Positions 18,482 through 26,371 of a DNA stretch of 64,000 bases are shown here, piece after piece. The stretch is taken from the NCBI RefSeq assembly GCF_003989135.1, contig NZ_RYZZ01000002.1, positions 1 to 64,000 of the forward strand, in the 5' to 3' direction. Both the position numbers and the translations under genes were made by a program. Positions within the stretch are counted from its first letter, which is position 1. Each line of letters starts with the position of its first letter. The notes under the pieces were generated by a model. The model ran no database searches, had not been told where the DNA came from, and worked only from the letters and a program-made list of their open reading frames with translations. Origin of the DNA: Peribacillus cavernae. GTDB taxonomy: Bacteria > Bacillota > Bacilli > Bacillales > DSM-1321.

Positions 18482-19957
18482 ATGAAGAGGCTAAGTAAAC
18501 AATGGTTTACTGAACATAAACACATGGATCAATTACCAGAACGTATCATTCAGTTTGGGGAAGGGAACTTCTTGCGCGGGTTTGTTGACTGGATGGTTCA
18601 CCAAATGAACAAACAGGGGTTGTTTAATGGAAGAATAGTCGCCATTCAACCAACTCCACATGGGAAAGTGGTTCCTAAATTGAATGCACAAGACGGTCTG
18701 TATACGGTAGCACTCAGAGGAATGGAAAACGGGGAAATAATCGATGAGGTAGAAGTAGTATCTTCTATTAGTAGAGGGATCAATCCTTATAATGATTGGC
18801 AGGAAGTATTAAAGGTTGCGGAAAATAAGGATATCCGTTTTGTTTTTTCCAATACCACAGAAGCAGGATTAAGCTATTCGGCAGAGGAATACAAAACAGA
18901 AGTTTCTCCGCTTTCCTTTCCTGGCAAATTAACTGCATTTCTGTACCATCGCTACAAGGTGATGAATGGTGCACCAGATGCAGGAATGAAGATTTTTCCT
19001 TGTGAGTTGCTGGAGGATAATGGTTCCTTATTAAGAGCAATAGTTCTAAAAATAGCTGACGATTGGAAGCTTCCGAAATTATTTACTGAATGGGTTCAAG
19101 AGAGTAATCAATTTTGCAATACACTTGTCGACCGCATCGTTACGGGCTATCCAAAAGATCATATTGATGAATACAGAACTAGATTAGGTTATGAAGACGA
19201 ATTGATTACGGTTGGGGAACCATATCATCTATTTGCCATCGAAGCTGATGAGGAAACGGCAAATACCATTCCTTTTCATAAAGCTGGTTTGAATGTTTTC
19301 TGGTCAGATGTGAGGCCGTTCCGCGATATTAAGGTGAGGATATTAAATGGCGCTCATACTATGATGTTTGCAGCAGGATATCTCTCTGGCAAAAAGACGG
19401 TACACGAGGTAATGGAGGATCAACTCTTGCGGGAATATGTCCATCGTGGGATTTATACGGAAATCCTTCCTGTAATTAAGATAAACGAGACTCAATCAAA
19501 GGCGTTTGCAGACTCGGTCATCGAACGTTTTTCCAACCCATTTAATCAACACTTTCTCAGTGATATAGGATTAAATGCCACGTTTAAATATAAGAGCAGA
19601 CTTCTTCCTACATTGGAGGATAGGATTCTTCAAGAAAAAAAGCTGCCTGAAATTGTAACCTTCTCCCTTGCGGCTCTTATTGCATATTACCAACCAGAAC
19701 GAATGCAGGGAAGCAGCCAGATAATACGGGACCAACCAGAAGTTATTGAGTTATTTATGAAAAGCTGGAGTGACCTCAACAATGGAAATGAATCTATAGA
19801 GAATTTGGTGAAAACGATCTTAGCGAATCAATCAATATGGGGAACGGATTTAAATGAGATACCAGATTTACCTGAAACTGTTTGTCATAATCTTTCTGCC
19901 ATTGTGAAATCAGGAATGGAAAATGCCATAGCTATGTCAATAGAAAAGGAGGATTAG
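18482..19957 (+). CDS. uxaB: Tagaturonate reductase (altronate oxidoreductase)
   Basis: 491 residues, mannitol dehydrogenase superfamily. N-terminal Rossmann region with IIQFGEGNFLRGFVDWM, and the catalytic-domain signature LNGAHTMMFAAGYLSG. UxaB reduces D-tagaturonate to D-altronate with NADH, feeding UxaA. It is 30 bp after uxaA with GGGGGAG upstream. The next gene start lies 2 bp beyond its stop. A fructuronate reductase role is possible but the altronate dehydratase partner favours UxaB. Confidence 0.88.
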   Translation: MKRLSKQWFTEHKHMDQLPERIIQFGEGNFLRGFVDWMVHQMNKQGLFNGRIVAIQPTPHGKVVPKLNAQDGLYTVALRGMENGEIIDEVEVVSSISRGINPYNDWQEVLKVAENKDIRFVFSNTTEAGLSYSAEEYKTEVSPLSFPGKLTAFLYHRYKVMNGAPDAGMKIFPCELLEDNGSLLRAIVLKIADDWKLPKLFTEWVQESNQFCNTLVDRIVTGYPKDHIDEYRTRLGYEDELITVGEPYHLFAIEADEETANTIPFHKAGLNVFWSDVRPFRDIKVRILNGAHTMMFAAGYLSGKKTVHEVMEDQLLREYVHRGIYTEILPVIKINETQSKAFADSVIERFSNPFNQHFLSDIGLNATFKYKSRLLPTLEDRILQEKKLPEIVTFSLAALIAYYQPERMQGSSQIIRDQPEVIELFMKSWSDLNNGNESIENLVKTILANQSIWGTDLNEIPDLPETVCHNLSAIVKSGMENAIAMSIEKED

Positions 19958-19958
19958 A

Positions 19959-20824
19959 TATGGATGTCGTAACATTCGGGGAAACGATGGTATTTTTCGT
20001 ACCTACAAAGGTCGCGCCGCTCCGGTTTACAAATCAATTTGAAACAAACGATCGATGGCGCGGAAGCAAACGTAGCAATCGCTTTATCTAGATTAGGCCA
20101 TCAGGTAAGCTGGATGAGCCGCCTGGGCAACGATGAATTTGGATTATTTGTACGTAACTTCATCCGCGGGGCAGGTGTAGATACCTCCCATGTGAAATTT
20201 GATGAATATAATCAGACTGCGGTCTTATTTAAAGAAAGTCAAGCTTTGCAAGAGGGAGGGGTTACAGCCCTTGAAGTAACTGTTGATACACCAGGTGCAT
20301 TTAGTTCAATTAATAGACTATCCAATCTATTAGAAGACCGCGCAATAATTGGTGCCGGAACTGTTCTAGATAGTGAGTCCGCGAGATTAGCCATTGACAG
20401 TGGTGCTGAATTTATTTTGAGTCCGAGTCTTAATGAAGATGTAATCCGAACAGCATTGAGATACGGGAAAATTGCGATTCCAGGAGTGATGACTCCGACA
20501 GAAATGATCACCGCCATTGAATGGGGAGCTGATCTTGTCAAAGTGTTTCCTGCTACGGGATTAGGTGTCCAATATATTAAAGATGTAAAAGTTCCGTTTT
20601 CGCATATTCAAATAATCCCTACCGGTGGGATTGATTTGGATAATGCAGCTTCGTTTATTGAAGCGGGTGCTACTGCTGTTGGAGTAGGAGGAAACCTTGT
20701 AGAACGTAAAGCAATTGAAGTCTCGGATTTTGAAAGGATTACACGAAAAGCTCAAGAATATATTTCAATTATTCGCAATGCCCGCTCATATGAAGGGATT
20801 CCAGTGGAGAGAAGTAATAATTAA
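19959..20824 (+). pseudogene. KDG kinase-KDPG aldolase deletion fusion with a frameshift
   Basis: ATG 19959 (AAGGAGG upstream) opens a PfkB-type KDG kinase: DVVTFGETMVFF, then a 1-nt frameshift near 20041-20050, then DGAEANVAIALSRLGHQ to AVLFKE near 20230. There it joins in frame to a KDPG aldolase from about its residue 30 (ALQEGGVTALEVTVDTPG) to its end. The aldolase catalytic Glu (LEVT) and Schiff-base Lys (DLVKVFPA) remain, but the first strand with the usual AVIR is lost. About two thirds of the kinase, including its ATP and catalytic C-terminus, is gone. One deletion between two adjacent homologous-pathway genes explains it. Residual aldolase activity is uncertain; a complete paralogue lies at 30601. 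Confidence 0.85.
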
Positions 20825-20973
20825 AAAGAAAGTAGGGCTATTAATTTTTATAGGACTTCCCATGTAGAGAAAAATTTAAATGAATTTTGTAGAGTAGATT
20901 GCCTTATATAGAAAAGGAAATAAGTAACAAAACTATTACAGCTGTCTTTATTAAGCGCGAGGCTACTATATTA

Positions 20974-21552
20974 TCAAATTCCTATTAATTTAGCAAAATC
21001 AATAGGATGGATACGTTCAATATTTCCTATGGTTTCAGGAAATTTTCTCTTATTTGAAGTTACGATATATTCGCATTCAGTGGCCACTGCGGTAGTCCAG
21101 ACATGGGCATCTTGGAGGTCGAATTCAGACAAGGGTTTAGTCATATTATTGTCTTCTAATATAAATACAACCTGCTCCTGTGTCATTAAGGTTAATTCAT
21201 ATAACATATCACCGATTGGTGTTCGATGATCTGCCATTTTTACGACTTCATAACTATGACGGGAAACTAAACTTTCTGAAACAGGTTGACCACGAAGTGC
21301 GGGAAATACAACTAACTCCATGAACTTTTCGAAATATGAATCAGTAAACTGAAAAGAATTCTTGCCTTGTTTAATACCTTCTAAGGCGTACCTTCTGAAT
21401 TCAAACAGGCATATACTTGAGATAACAGCTTGATACCTGCCGGCTCTCGCGGCTCTGAGCAGTTTTAGATTTAGCCCATCAGTAAGAATTGAACTGCAGA
21501 GAACGGTAGTATCAAGCATAACTCTGGTTTCAGGTTTCAAGATCAAACTCAT
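20974..21552 (-). CDS. PIN-domain toxin
   Basis: 192 residues from ATG 21552, which overlaps the antitoxin gene by 23 bp and has GGGGGAG 5 nt upstream. The PIN-like acidic residues are visible: Asp14 (VMLDTTVL), Glu in ICLFEFRR, Asp in DLQDAHV, and a terminal TSNKRKFPE strand. PIN toxins are RNases held in check by a partner antitoxin. The longer in-frame extension to 21735 overlaps the antitoxin fully and is unlikely. Intact. Confidence 0.75.
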   Translation of the reverse strand: MSLILKPETRVMLDTTVLCSSILTDGLNLKLLRAARAGRYQAVISSICLFEFRRYALEGIKQGKNSFQFTDSYFEKFMELVVFPALRGQPVSESLVSRHSYEVVKMADHRTPIGDMLYELTLMTQEQVVFILEDNNMTKPLSEFDLQDAHVWTTAVATECEYIVTSNKRKFPETIGNIERIHPIDFAKLIGI

Positions 21553-22261
21553 CAATCTCCCCCCCGGCAATTTCTCTATTGCGCTTGTGGAGGTCATTAA
21601 GAAATGCCTCTGCTTCTCTTGCCTGAGTAAGTGACACTTTAAAATGTTGTTTAGGTATTTTCCACTGTTTTCCTGGACCTTGTTCAGCACCGGGATAAAC
21701 CCCTTGTTTGCACCAACGGCGAATTGTTTGATCACTTACACCAGCAATTTCGGCTGCTTCTTGAGGAGAATAATATTCACTATTTGAGTTTAAGGTGTGA
21801 TCATGTTCTTCCAAAGGTAAAAAGTTTGCTGCGGATACTTCGTCTGAAAAAAGTGCAGGATAACGTACTTGTAAAGAATTTCTGTAATTATTTACTATAA
21901 TCATTTGAAGCAGACTCTTCATAAGGACTTTGTGCAGATGTTCGGCTTCTTGCTCATCCTTGGCGAATAGATGGGTAAACCTATCTATATATTCAGTTAA
22001 GTTTTCGGCTAACTCTTCCTTCCTTCCTTCCTTCTGAAATTGCTCAATTTCATTAGTTAGTTGCTTCATATAAGAAATTTCCTGCTCATTTAGTTCAAGA
22101 GGATGATCTGGCAACGGCTCCACTAAACTAATTTTCATTTTATTAAACATATCCATGAAAATTTGTTTAACAACAGTTGTAACCTTACTATAATCTTCAT
22201 ATTGGGATAAAGTAAGAGCTACATCCCACATCTTATCGCTTTGAGATTCTTTCACAATCAT
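21530..22261 (-). CDS. Helix-turn-helix antitoxin partner of the PIN toxin
   Basis: 243 residues. An alpha-helical N-terminal two thirds is followed by a MerR/excisionase-type winged helix (YYSPQEAAEIAGVSDQTIRRW, then GPGKQWKIPK) and an acidic tail. It precedes and overlaps the PIN gene in an antitoxin-toxin order. ATG 22261 is chosen because AAGGAGG lies 8 nt upstream. It probably represses its own promoter at 22286-22314. Confidence 0.7.
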   Translation of the reverse strand: MIVKESQSDKMWDVALTLSQYEDYSKVTTVVKQIFMDMFNKMKISLVEPLPDHPLELNEQEISYMKQLTNEIEQFQKEGRKEELAENLTEYIDRFTHLFAKDEQEAEHLHKVLMKSLLQMIIVNNYRNSLQVRYPALFSDEVSAANFLPLEEHDHTLNSNSEYYSPQEAAEIAGVSDQTIRRWCKQGVYPGAEQGPGKQWKIPKQHFKVSLTQAREAEAFLNDLHKRNREIAGGEIDEFDLET

Positions 22262-22285
22262 GTAAAATACCTCCTTCTTCATCTA

Positions 22286-22314
22286 ATTATACGTAATTTT
22301 ACCCAAGAAGCCAA
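22286..22314 (-). promoter_or_regulatory. Promoter of the PIN toxin-antitoxin operon
   Basis: On the minus strand: TTGGCT, 17-bp spacer, TATAAT, 25 bp before the antitoxin start. Upstream lie repeated CAACA motifs (22310-22335) that may serve as operator half-sites. Confidence 0.5.
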
Positions 22315-22434
22315 CAACATATTCAACAAAGTCAACAAGAGGTATATATCGCAACGGGTTTGAATATATAGCGTCTTTTTAACAGAAGCAAATCAATAAT
22401 TAGGGTCTTGTTTGTAATACTGCTCTGAACTAAC

Positions 22435-23199
22435 CTATTTCAAAGTAAACGTTCTTTCTTTCCAATCCGTATCCCTATAGGCTTTCTCAATCCCCCATTG
22501 ATGGATATCTGCTTTCATTACTTCCTTTACTTTAATGGATACAGCAGCCGGAAAGGCTAAAGGAAAAGGACGCAGAGATACTTGCTTCGAGTCGAGCCAC
22601 TCTGCGATGATCTTATGCCCGTCTGTAAACGGAAAGATTTCTCGAAATCCGTTTTTAAACCAAGGGAATTCTTCCGCCTTGGGTGTTCCAGGTTCTTGTA
22701 TGCACAAATATAAAGAGAGATCATCACAAAATTGGACCATCAGAAAGTGAGTTTTTAATAGGTCTTTATTATGTACCTCAAAGAGGTTCAATTGTTCCAT
22801 CAAACGGTGCTGCCGGGCTTTTTCCTGTCTGGAGAATTCCATGGCGGCGGGCTCCTTGGACCCGACCAAAAAGGAAACATAGTGAAGACTGCACAGCAAT
22901 CCGGCGTACGGGGACTGCCTTTCAACTTCATCGATTCCTTTTTTATAAAAGGTAAGCTTAGGGATCAGAGGAAAGTCGATGAAGGAATACGGCTCCTTGG
23001 TCCCATCATTCCAAAAAGGAGTTTCATCCAGATCGATCCAGGCACGGTCATGTTGGAAGATGGCAAAAATCACCTCACTCCATCTCTCGGTTCTTTTGAT
23101 ATAAGCAGGATTCCAATGCCGGGCAATATGCCCCGAAAGCAGACCGTGATGATGCTGCGGCGTCATTATCCAATCGTGTTCTCTCTCATAGATGACCAA
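22435..23199 (-). CDS. DUF3891 family protein with poly-G ribosome binding site
   Basis: 254 residues from TTG 23199. The start VIYEREHDWIMTPQHHHGLLSG with HHH and a later FAIFQHDRAWIDLD is characteristic of DUF3891, an HD-like metal-binding family of unknown function. The only Shine-Dalgarno candidate is an uninterrupted run of 14 G (minus strand) ending 5 nt before TTG. The ORF remains open upstream through the run to 23280, but that extension has no family match. Length fits the family, so the shorter form is preferred. Confidence 0.75.
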   Translation of the reverse strand: MVIYEREHDWIMTPQHHHGLLSGHIARHWNPAYIKRTERWSEVIFAIFQHDRAWIDLDETPFWNDGTKEPYSFIDFPLIPKLTFYKKGIDEVERQSPYAGLLCSLHYVSFLVGSKEPAAMEFSRQEKARQHRLMEQLNLFEVHNKDLLKTHFLMVQFCDDLSLYLCIQEPGTPKAEEFPWFKNGFREIFPFTDGHKIIAEWLDSKQVSLRPFPLAFPAAVSIKVKEVMKADIHQWGIEKAYRDTDWKERTFTLK

Positions 23200-23204
23200 G
23201 CTAT

Positions 23205-23218
23205 CCCCCCCCCCCCCC
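23205..23218 (-). repeat. Homopolymer tract of 14 G in the DUF3891 leader
   Basis: Fourteen C on the plus strand, read as G on the coding strand, exactly where the Shine-Dalgarno sequence should be. Such tracts change length by slippage and could switch translation; sequencing length errors are also common here. Confidence 0.7.
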
Positions 23219-23365
23219 GTTTTTCTACGGTATTTTATGTTGTTTCCTCTACTATATTTCATATATTTACTAAGAGGCAAGATTAACGAATGAATAAACA
23301 GTATAATGATCGTCTCGTATTTCTTCGATTTTTACAATGACAACATTTCTAGAAGGGATAATCGT

Positions 23366-23440
23366 GGAGGAGCCGTATGCGAGGACCCGCCCATACGGAT
23401 CTGTTTGAGGTGCATAAGAAAATCATGCGCCTACTCTATT
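23366..23440 (+). mobile_element. Group II intron 3' fragment (domains V and VI)
   Basis: 23370-23401 folds like domain V: GAGCCGTAT pairs with ATACGGATC, a 2-nt bulge (CC) sits on the 3' side, GCG pairs with CGC, and the AGC triad is present. The loop is 2 nt shorter than the common 34-nt form. Next, GGTGCAT / ATGCGCC (about 23409-23430) resembles domain VI, and the fragment ends CCTACTCTATT, a typical intron 3' end. No reverse transcriptase or 5' intron part is present. A 5'-truncated retrotransposition product is the simplest reading. Confidence 0.45.
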
Positions 23441-23667
23441 AAATAACAAAAAGAAATGCGTTATAAGTGATCTCAATATATGAGATGTACTTCTTTAGGT
23501 TAAGAATTAAAAGAAAAACGCTTTTTTTGAAGCAGCCCCATTTTTTAATAGAGGAATGCGGCTTTATACAGTCAAAAGTAAGGACTTTATTGTCACTCAA
23601 CAATAATCAATTTTTTAAAAATTTTTCGAAAAATTTATTGATTATTTTATTGTTTAGGAAATTATAA

Positions 23668-24316
23668 AATATTCGACATTCCTTATGAATACGTAAGGAA
23701 GTCCTGGCAAAAGGTCGTGTTAGATTTAATGAAGAAATGGTTCCCGGAGAATCGAAAGGCAAAAAAATTAATCAACGAGTTGTTCCAGAGATATCCAAAA
23801 GGATTCTATGTGAACGCAGAACAGAAGATGAGGGATGCCAAAGGCGCAGCAAAATGCATAGGAAGATATTTGGCTAGACCGGCAATTGCAGAATATCGTA
23901 TAGAAGAATACGACGGAAAGACGGTTCGTTTTTGGTATGAAGATCATCAAACTGGAAAGAGAGTAGATAAAACGGTACCCGTATATACATTTATCTTTAA
24001 TCTTATACAGCACATATCTCCCAAGCATTTTCGAATGTGTGGCCGATTTGGTTTGTATAGCAGAAGAACCTACCAAAGAGCTAAAACCGTATTAAGCTTA
24101 TATGCATTCATTAGAACCAAACAGATCTCTTTCCTTTTAGAGAGAAAAAAGAAGAAGAAAACATATCGTCAACGAATGGTAGAAGCATTTGATCAAGACC
24201 CATTTCTGTGCCCGTACTGCCAACGTCAGATGGACTTAGTAGAAATATGGCATGCCGATTATGGATTCCTGTATCATTATATGGAGGATATGGAATGCGT
24301 AAAGTATCGGGGATAG
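23668..24316 (+). pseudogene. IS91-like transposase, C-terminal part
   Basis: The frame runs from about FDIPYEYVRKSWQ to a stop at 24316. IGRYLARPAIAEYRIEEYDG, LIQHISPKHFRMCGRFGLYS and the terminal CPYCQRQM zinc knuckle fit Y2-type (IS91/IS801) transposases that replicate by rolling circle. The N-terminal zinc finger and HUH domain are missing. Upstream to 23440 is AT-rich and non-coding. Inactive remnant. Confidence 0.7.
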
Positions 24317-24574
24317 ATGGAAATGAAAAAAGACAAAGAGCCGGTTGAGCTGAACAAAGAATTGTTAAAATGGCTAGATGAAGAGGATCCTTTTGGTTTA
24401 AATGAGGACATAAAAACCATCCTATTCACATGTTTAGAATGCGGGGAGGAGGATGATATTCCTGAGTATGTCGTCCATGAATTCCAAGTGGTTCTAAAAA
24501 GAAATGAAGAGGTGGAAACAGTGTGTCCAGTTTGTGGTGGGACGATGCGAAGAGCGGGAAAAAGCCCCAAGTGA
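24317..24574 (+). CDS. Small zinc-ribbon protein following the IS91-like gene
   Basis: 85 residues from ATG 24317, which directly abuts the transposase stop. Two CxxC pairs (FTCLECGEE, VCPVCGGTM) predict a zinc ribbon; the N-terminus is acidic. Such small proteins often accompany IS91-type transposases in Bacillaceae, but a role is unknown. Intact, though its partner is truncated. Confidence 0.55.
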   Translation: MEMKKDKEPVELNKELLKWLDEEDPFGLNEDIKTILFTCLECGEEDDIPEYVVHEFQVVLKRNEEVETVCPVCGGTMRRAGKSPK

Positions 24575-24591
24575 ATACTCTCTCTTGGGGC
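24564..24591. terminator. Hairpin at the end of the zinc-ribbon gene
   Basis: GCCCCAAG and CTTGGGGC, a perfect 8-bp stem that begins within the last codons. No T-run follows, so it could be an element end rather than a terminator. Confidence 0.45.
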
Positions 24592-24633
24592 GTCATTAAG
24601 TCGCGTTAGCGATTTTGTTCTTCTGGTGAGACT

Positions 24634-24717
24634 CTACCGCGCTACCGCTTGCTGTCCTTATAAATAAATAAATAAATAAATAAATAAATGGATCTCGTTC
24701 CATCCATTTATTTATAA
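24634..24717. repeat. Shared repeat head plus hairpin with an expanded (TAAA)n arm
   Basis: 24634-24659 is a 26-bp head (CTACCGCGCT.CCGCTT.CTGTCC) that recurs at 60999-61024 with two differences. A hairpin follows. Its right arm is ATCCATTTATTTATAAG. The left arm is the complementary sequence but carries about 7 TAAA units (24661-24689) instead of about 2, an apparent slippage expansion. The second copy has a different 15-bp stem. No gene is encoded. Confidence 0.6.
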
Positions 24718-24750
24718 GAAGGAAAATGCCCCCACAAAAAATTCACTAAT

Positions 24751-24850
24751 TTTGGGTGTCACTCTCCCGAATAATCTTGTTCACAGAATTATTCAACGGG
24801 CGGTGGGAATGGACCTAAATCTCACATATGACAAAGAAAATCTCTGTGGA
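24751..24850. repeat. REP-like repeat, copy D
   Basis: Contains GGGTGTCACTCTCCCGAA, then a segment around GGTGGGAATGGACC that matches 330-369 of copy A at most positions. The remaining 140 bp up to the next gene are non-coding. Confidence 0.6.
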
Positions 24851-24989
24851 CTAACCTAAATTAGTGAGACTCACAAACCCTAGCTCCTTAGTGGAGTAAG
24901 GGTATTTTAAAGCGGGTGAACTGAATGAGAATATGGTAAGATAATTGTAATTGTAATCGTATGTAGTCAAAAAAAGGGAGTGAAAGTCA

Positions 24990-25272
24990 ATGTTGAATCA
25001 AGATGATATGAATGTCCGTTTGCCTAATGAAATTATACGTATCTTAGATAAAAGCATCAACGGAAAGAACATAGAGGATAAAGTACGCTTATCGCTCGCT
25101 ATCGGTCTGTTTGTTGATCGGACGGTAACGTTAGAACGTGCTGCGGAGTTTTCTGGCAAGGGCTAACTTTATCGATATATTACGAAGCAAAAAGATCCCT
25201 TGGATGGAATATACCGCTGAGCATCTTGAAGACGATGAACAAGCGATACAGAAGTATACGGAAGGATTATAG
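24990..25272 (+). pseudogene. UPF0175 antitoxin with a frameshift
   Basis: ATG 24990 follows AGGGAGTGA. NVRLPNEIIRILDK and KVRLSLAIGLFVDRTVTLERAAE mark the UPF0175 family, paired with DUF3368/PIN toxins. The original frame stops at 25164. A 1-nt shift near 25150-25160 restores NFIDILRSKKIPWMEYTAEH up to TAG 25270, two bases before the toxin ATG. Confidence 0.75.
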
Positions 25273-25274
25273 AG

Positions 25275-25433
25275 ATGAATTCAATCATTACAAACACCAG
25301 CCCAATCATCGCGCTCTCCATCCTCGGCAAGCTATCTCTGCTGTGGGAGCTGTTTGACAAAGTGTATGTTCCAAAGGCCGTTCTTCAAGAACTAGCGGGT
25401 AGGATTCCCTCCAAGAAAGAACTAGCAATTTGA
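25275..25433 (+). pseudogene. DUF3368 (PIN-like) toxin, truncated
   Basis: Only 52 residues remain of a protein that is usually about 160. The start (SIITNTSPIIALSILGKLSL, then LFDKVYVPKAVLQELAG) is the conserved N-terminus with the first catalytic Asn/Asp region. The gene ends at TGA 25431, 6 bp before REP-like copy E, so the rest was lost at that junction. Confidence 0.75.
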
Positions 25434-25438
25434 TTTCT

Positions 25439-25478
25439 GGTGCATGTCACTCCCCGAGTTTTGTCGAAGGTGAGAGTT
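25439..25478. repeat. REP-like repeat, copy E
   Basis: GGTGCATGTCACTCCCCGAG then TTTTGTCGAAGG, matching copies B and C at most positions. It borders the truncated DUF3368 gene. Confidence 0.6.
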
Positions 25479-25546
25479 TTTAGATTGGGGAAATGATCCA
25501 AGAAGGTATTCTAAATGATTTTCTAGCTTTTTGATCAATTCTTTAG

Positions 25547-25621
25547 CTATAAAAATTTTCCTTTTGCTTTTTTTATGCTGTCAATGACGCGACTTATTTC
25601 ATGATCAGAAATGGAGACCAT
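25547..25621 (-). CDS. Very small ORF with strong ribosome binding site
   Basis: 24 codons (SISDHEISRVIDSIKKAKGK). A strong AGGAGGTG lies about 7 nt upstream of ATG 25621. A 1-nt shift at the end would extend it through AKELIKKLENHLEYLLGSF to about 25480. This suggests a former gene of about 50 residues cut by a frameshift. No family recognised. Confidence 0.35.
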   Translation of the reverse strand: MVSISDHEISRVIDSIKKAKGKFL

Positions 25622-25678
25622 ATCTAGACACCTCCTATATGATTTAGTATATCGACTTTGATCAAGTTTATCGAGATT

Positions 25679-26368
25679 CTAGATTAAAAAGTGTGACTTA
25701 ATCTCTTTTTTAAAACGGCAAGTCATCGGTCTAACCTGCCTAACAACCTCTGTAATATCCTGCTCATTATTATATAGCACTTGCTCGATTTCAGACTCCA
25801 TATGACCCAACGCAGACATCTTAATCTGTCTGACAAATTCATATGCAGCTACAGCCGCGGTAAATTGCGGATCCTTCCGAAACTCTTTTGCATTAACCGG
25901 GAAACTGCCCTGGTGCAAGGATCTTGAATAGCCTGTCATGTGGACAGTCAGCTGCACTTTGATGGTCCCTGGTCCGGGTTCTACGGGATATTCAACCTCA
26001 ACCTTCTTTTCCTCAAATCTGCCGAACAGATAATAATCGAGTAAATCGTACACATTATTCCTGATGGTTATGGCTGGGTAAGTATGGGACTCACGCTGCC
26101 CCTTATGGATGAAAACATGTCTGCTAGTACCATCATCCAGTTTTTCTTCCTCGATCTTCATGCCGGTCTCCCACATATGTTCCTTAGTTTTCCTGATGTC
26201 CTTATGTACGGCCGCTATGGTCTGTTCGAGTAACTGCAGATAGGACAATCTGAATGTAAACTTCGCTTTTTCGATGACCAATCGATCCTTTTCTAATACT
26301 TTAAGCACTATTGGCAGAAAAACAGCTTGCCTCAAGGCATTACGGTCCCGTTCAGATAGTTGAATCAT
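25679..26368 (-). CDS. Conserved hypothetical protein behind YolD
   Basis: 229 residues, alpha-helical start (SERDRNALRQAVFLPIVLKVL) and a beta-rich middle; no signal peptide or membrane segment. I do not recognise a family. Its ATG lies 3 bp after the YolD stop, with GAGGAT overlapping the YolD end, so the two are co-translated. In Bacillus, YolD is usually next to a Y-family polymerase; no such polymerase is present here, and this gene occupies that place. Confidence 0.6.
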   Translation of the reverse strand: MIQLSERDRNALRQAVFLPIVLKVLEKDRLVIEKAKFTFRLSYLQLLEQTIAAVHKDIRKTKEHMWETGMKIEEEKLDDGTSRHVFIHKGQRESHTYPAITIRNNVYDLLDYYLFGRFEEKKVEVEYPVEPGPGTIKVQLTVHMTGYSRSLHQGSFPVNAKEFRKDPQFTAAVAAYEFVRQIKMSALGHMESEIEQVLYNNEQDITEVVRQVRPMTCRFKKEIKSHFLI

Positions 26369-26371
26369 TAT

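Noticed and set aside
20974..21735. 253-residue form of the PIN toxin
   Set aside because: The first 61 residues overlap the antitoxin gene and lack PIN similarity; a good ribosome binding site precedes the inner ATG at 21552.
23204..23280. Upstream extension of the DUF3891 protein through the G tract
   Set aside because: The extra 27 residues have no family match and the family length fits the TTG start.
24661..24689. TAAA tract as a CRISPR-like repeat
   Set aside because: Pure tetranucleotide repeats without spacers; no cas genes near.
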